From assembly GCA_030141605.1 (NCBI GenBank), contig JAQGDQ010000507.1, positions 2,501 to 34,010 of the forward strand: a stretch of 31,510 nt of DNA, written 5' to 3'. Below the pieces are notes generated by a model that saw only the letters and a program-made list of their open reading frames with translations, was not told where the DNA came from and ran no database searches. This document shows positions 29,045 through 31,510 of the stretch, one piece after another (position 1 is the first letter of the stretch; each line of letters begins with the position of its first letter). The translations under genes were made by a program, and so were the position numbers. The DNA is from Tubiluchus corallicola (Eukaryota > Priapulida > Priapulimorpha > Priapulimorphida > Tubiluchidae).

Positions 29045-30560
29045 CCTTGCCTTGACTTTCAGCATTGCCTTGCCTTCTCCCGCCTTTACTTGTCTTGCTT
29101 GCCATGGTTAGGCTTGTCTTTACTTGTCTTGTCTTACCTTGTCTAGCCTTTACGTTCGCCTTGTCTTGCTTTGCCTAGCCTTTACGTTTGCTTGGCTTAC
29201 CTTGCCTTGCCTTTATATTTACCTTGTCTTGTTTTGTCTAGCCTTTATGTATACCTTGTCTTGCCTTGCCTAGCCTTTGTGTTTACCTTGTCCTAGCCTT
29301 TATGTATACTTTGTCTTGCTTTATCTAGCCTTTATGTATACCTTGTCTTGCCTTGTCTAGCCTTTGCATTTACCTTGTCTTGCCTTGTCTAGCCTTTATG
29401 TTTACCTTGATTTGCCTTGCCTAGCCTTTGCATTTACCTTGTCTTGCCTTGCCTCGCCTTTATGTTTACCTTGTCTTGCTTTGCCTAGCCTTTGCATTTA
29501 CCCTGCTTTACCTTGCCTCGCCTTTAAGTTTACCTTCTCTTGCCTTGCCTCGCCTTTATGTTTACCTTGTCTTGCCTTGGCTTGCCTTTATGTTTAATTC
29601 GTCTTGCCTTGTCTAGCCTTTGCGTTTACCTTGTCTTGCCTTGGCTTGCCTTTATGTTTAATTAGTCTTGCCTTGTCTAGCCTTTGCGTTTACCTTGTCT
29701 TGCCTTGTCTAGCCTTTGCGTTTACCTTGTCTTGCCTTGTCTAGCCTTTGCGTTTACCTTGTCTTGCCTTGTCTAGCCTTTGCGTTTACCTTGTCTTGCC
29801 TTGTCTAGCCTTTATGTATACCTTGTCTTGCCTTGCCTAGCCTTTGCTATTACCTTGTCTTGCTTTGCCTAGCCTTTGCATTTACCCTGCCTTACATGCC
29901 TCGCCTTTATGTTTACCTTGATTTGCCTTGCCTAGCCTTTGCATTGACCTTGTCTTGCCTTGCCTCGCCTTTATGTTTACCTTGTCTTGCTTTGCCTAGC
30001 CTTTGCATTTACCCTGCCTTACCTTGCCTCGCCTTTATGTTTACCTTCTCTTGCCTTGCCTCGCCTTTATGTTTACCTTGTCTTGCCTTGGCTTGCCTCT
30101 ATGTTTAATTCGTCTTGCCTTGTCTAGCCTTTGCGTTTACCTTGTCTTGAGTTGGCTTGCCTTTATGTTTAATTAGTCTTGCCTTGTCTAGCCTTTGCGT
30201 TTACCTTGTCTTGCCTTGTCTAGCCTTTGCGTTTACCTTGTCTAGCCTTTGCGTTTACCTTGTCTTGCCTTGGCTTGCCTTTATGTTTACTTAGTCTTGC
30301 CTTGTCTAGCCTTTGCGTTTACCTTGTCTTGCCTTGTCTAGCCTTTGCGTTTACCTTGTCTAGCCTTTGCGTTTACCTTGTCTTGCCTTGGCTTGCCTTT
30401 ATGTTTAATTAGTCTTGCCTTGTCTAGCCTTTGCGTTTACCTTGTCTTGCCTTGTCTAGCCTTTGCGTAGCCTTTGCGTTTACCTTGTCTTGTCTTGTCT
30501 AGCCTTTGAGTTTACCTTATCTTGCCTTGCCTAGCCTTTGCGTTTACGTAGTCTTGCGTT
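29045..30560 (+). repeat. 32-bp pyrimidine-rich minisatellite, about 46 copies, with a 511-bp higher-order repeat
   Basis: The monomer is GTCTAGCCTTTGCGTTTACC, then TTGTCTTGCCTT. The left edge (29045-29300) is the most degenerate. Sub-variants: TTTATGTTTACC, TTTGCATTTACC, GGCTTGCC, TTTAATTAGTC. Marker units TTACCTTGATTTG (29401 and 29912) and TACCTTCTCTTGCC (29531 and 30042) recur at exactly 511 bp, so a 16-unit block was duplicated. The plus strand has very few A and G. Confidence 0.96.
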
Positions 30561-31510
30561 TACTAAAGCAGCAAAAGCTCTGCCTACAAAACATAATCAA
30601 TACAAGCTAGAATAGACTCGACTACACAACACAGAATAATTTTTAATGAAAAAAATAGTGAGAATGAACGAAAAAATCCCACCATTAAAAAAAACAAGAA
30701 AACAGGAAACAACACGATGTTTCAAACTACCACTGGAGTTCTTCTTGAGACCTTTTTATTCACCTATTGCCAGTAATTGTTTAAACGTATACACGAAAAA
30801 TGCTCAAATCTGCATTAATTCGAATATTTGTAAGTGGCCTACATAATCTTGAAATCTCGAAAATCTTATAATCCTATGCACGTGTTAGCGAAAGCACGAG
30901 CATTTAATATATGTACTCCGCCAAATTCAAATAAAAGAAATTTTGGGACAAGACTACTATCAAAACAGCCACTTAAACTTGCAAATTAGTAACCCGGTTA
31001 CGTACCTCAAAGCTTATACACGTGTAACACGTTGTGTCATTAGGAAAGCATTCAGACCATCATAGAATTGACAAGAGTGCTGTAAATCTCTAATTAATGA
31101 GGGCTAGTGCCCATAATTACATACATAATAACCTGCATTTCAAAACAAATACAGCATAACAGTCAAAACCAGCAGGCGCGAAACTTATAAATCATTTATA
31201 ACTAAACCTGCTAAAATCGTATAAGAAGCGCGTGCATCAGACAAGCGGGTAAATCATTTGCCACATTTCCGCCTCCTAACAGCTCCTGCATTGATTTTTA
31301 TTGCCACGTTTCTGTAGCTAGCGCGCCAGTTTTGCTTTTGACAAGTCTCTGCTTTCACTCGGCCGCACAAAAGACTAAAAGATTTCATTCAATGGTTTAT
31401 CGTTCGTTAAGACAGAATAGATTAATCCTGGAACAACTAAAGGCAATCTGATATCAGAAAAATCCGAACTATAGTAACAATGTAGCGTATTTAAAAAAGT
31501 TTTCAGCCAA
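30561..31510. other. unassigned DNA at window end, no gene seen
   Basis: AT-rich, with a donor-like site on minus at about 31003-31008 (TTTGAG|GTACGTAACC) that lacks a supported exon. No repeat or RNA gene recognised. Confidence 0.35.

Noticed and set aside
29364-30412. Plus-strand ORFs of 61-91 aa rich in Leu/Cys/Pro/Ala
   Set aside because: Translations of the 32-bp pyrimidine-rich array.

Overview
This is non-coding-dominated DNA from an animal genome, most likely a marine invertebrate. A mollusc is my best guess, at low confidence. The reasons are: AT-rich background, no dense long ORFs, fragments of several LINE retrotransposons, TTAGGG-like interstitial repeats, GTAAGT-type splice donors, a repeat with a TGACCTTGACCTTT head and a GACAGACAGAC tail, and a very high load of tandem repeats. 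No complete protein-coding gene is visible. Nearly all long open frames are by-products of repeat arrays whose monomers lack stops on one strand.

Layout. At 1-2.4 kb there is a GA microsatellite and three short exon-like islands on the minus strand. At 3.0-3.7 kb, telomere-like repeats run into a TGACTTTTT minisatellite. At 4.5-5.4 kb a 37-bp array lies inside a dispersed repeat. At 7.95-9.2 kb there is a 32-bp array. A LINE 3' end lies at 9.6-10.3 kb, and a TTAA-bounded element (copy C) at 10.6-11.1 kb. A promoter-like island and a possible MAAS... exon lie at 11.5-12.0 kb. A GA/CA tract at 13.5-13.7 kb is flanked by a direct duplication. A second TTAA element family (copy A) lies at 14.15-14.65 kb, followed by a good exon-like island at 15.3 kb and a 0.8-kb ACT/ACC tract. 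A 59-bp array at 16.8-17.7 kb sits inside a partial copy E of the copy C/D family. LINE fragments lie at 18.2 and 18.8-19.5 kb. A 104-bp array (19.6-21.0 kb) lies between two inverted 160-bp arms that are 3.2 kb apart. A CAG/CTG compound repeat lies at 21.8-22.0 kb and another LINE C-terminus at 22.4-22.7 kb. A 33/34-bp array lies at 23.8-25.0 kb, copies B and D at 26.2-27.3 kb, a tandem duplication at 27.5-28.3 kb, a 170-bp hairpin element at 28.7-28.8 kb and a 32-bp pyrimidine-rich array at 29.0-30.6 kb.

Five exon-like segments on the minus strand (about 15.3, 11.6, 2.4, 1.9 and 1.6 kb) have GTAAGT donors and mutually compatible reading phases. The window may therefore be mostly introns of one minus-strand gene of unknown identity. 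This is inference and needs transcript data.

The most interesting structural result is that the 59-bp monomer of the 16.8-17.7 kb array is recognisable as a single internal segment of a dispersed TTAA-bounded element (clearest in copy D, also in C), and that the array is still joined to the end of a third copy. This is a snapshot of a minisatellite born inside a transposable element. Members of both TTAA families also carry perfect palindromic TGACGTCA (CRE) sites, six in the window in total.
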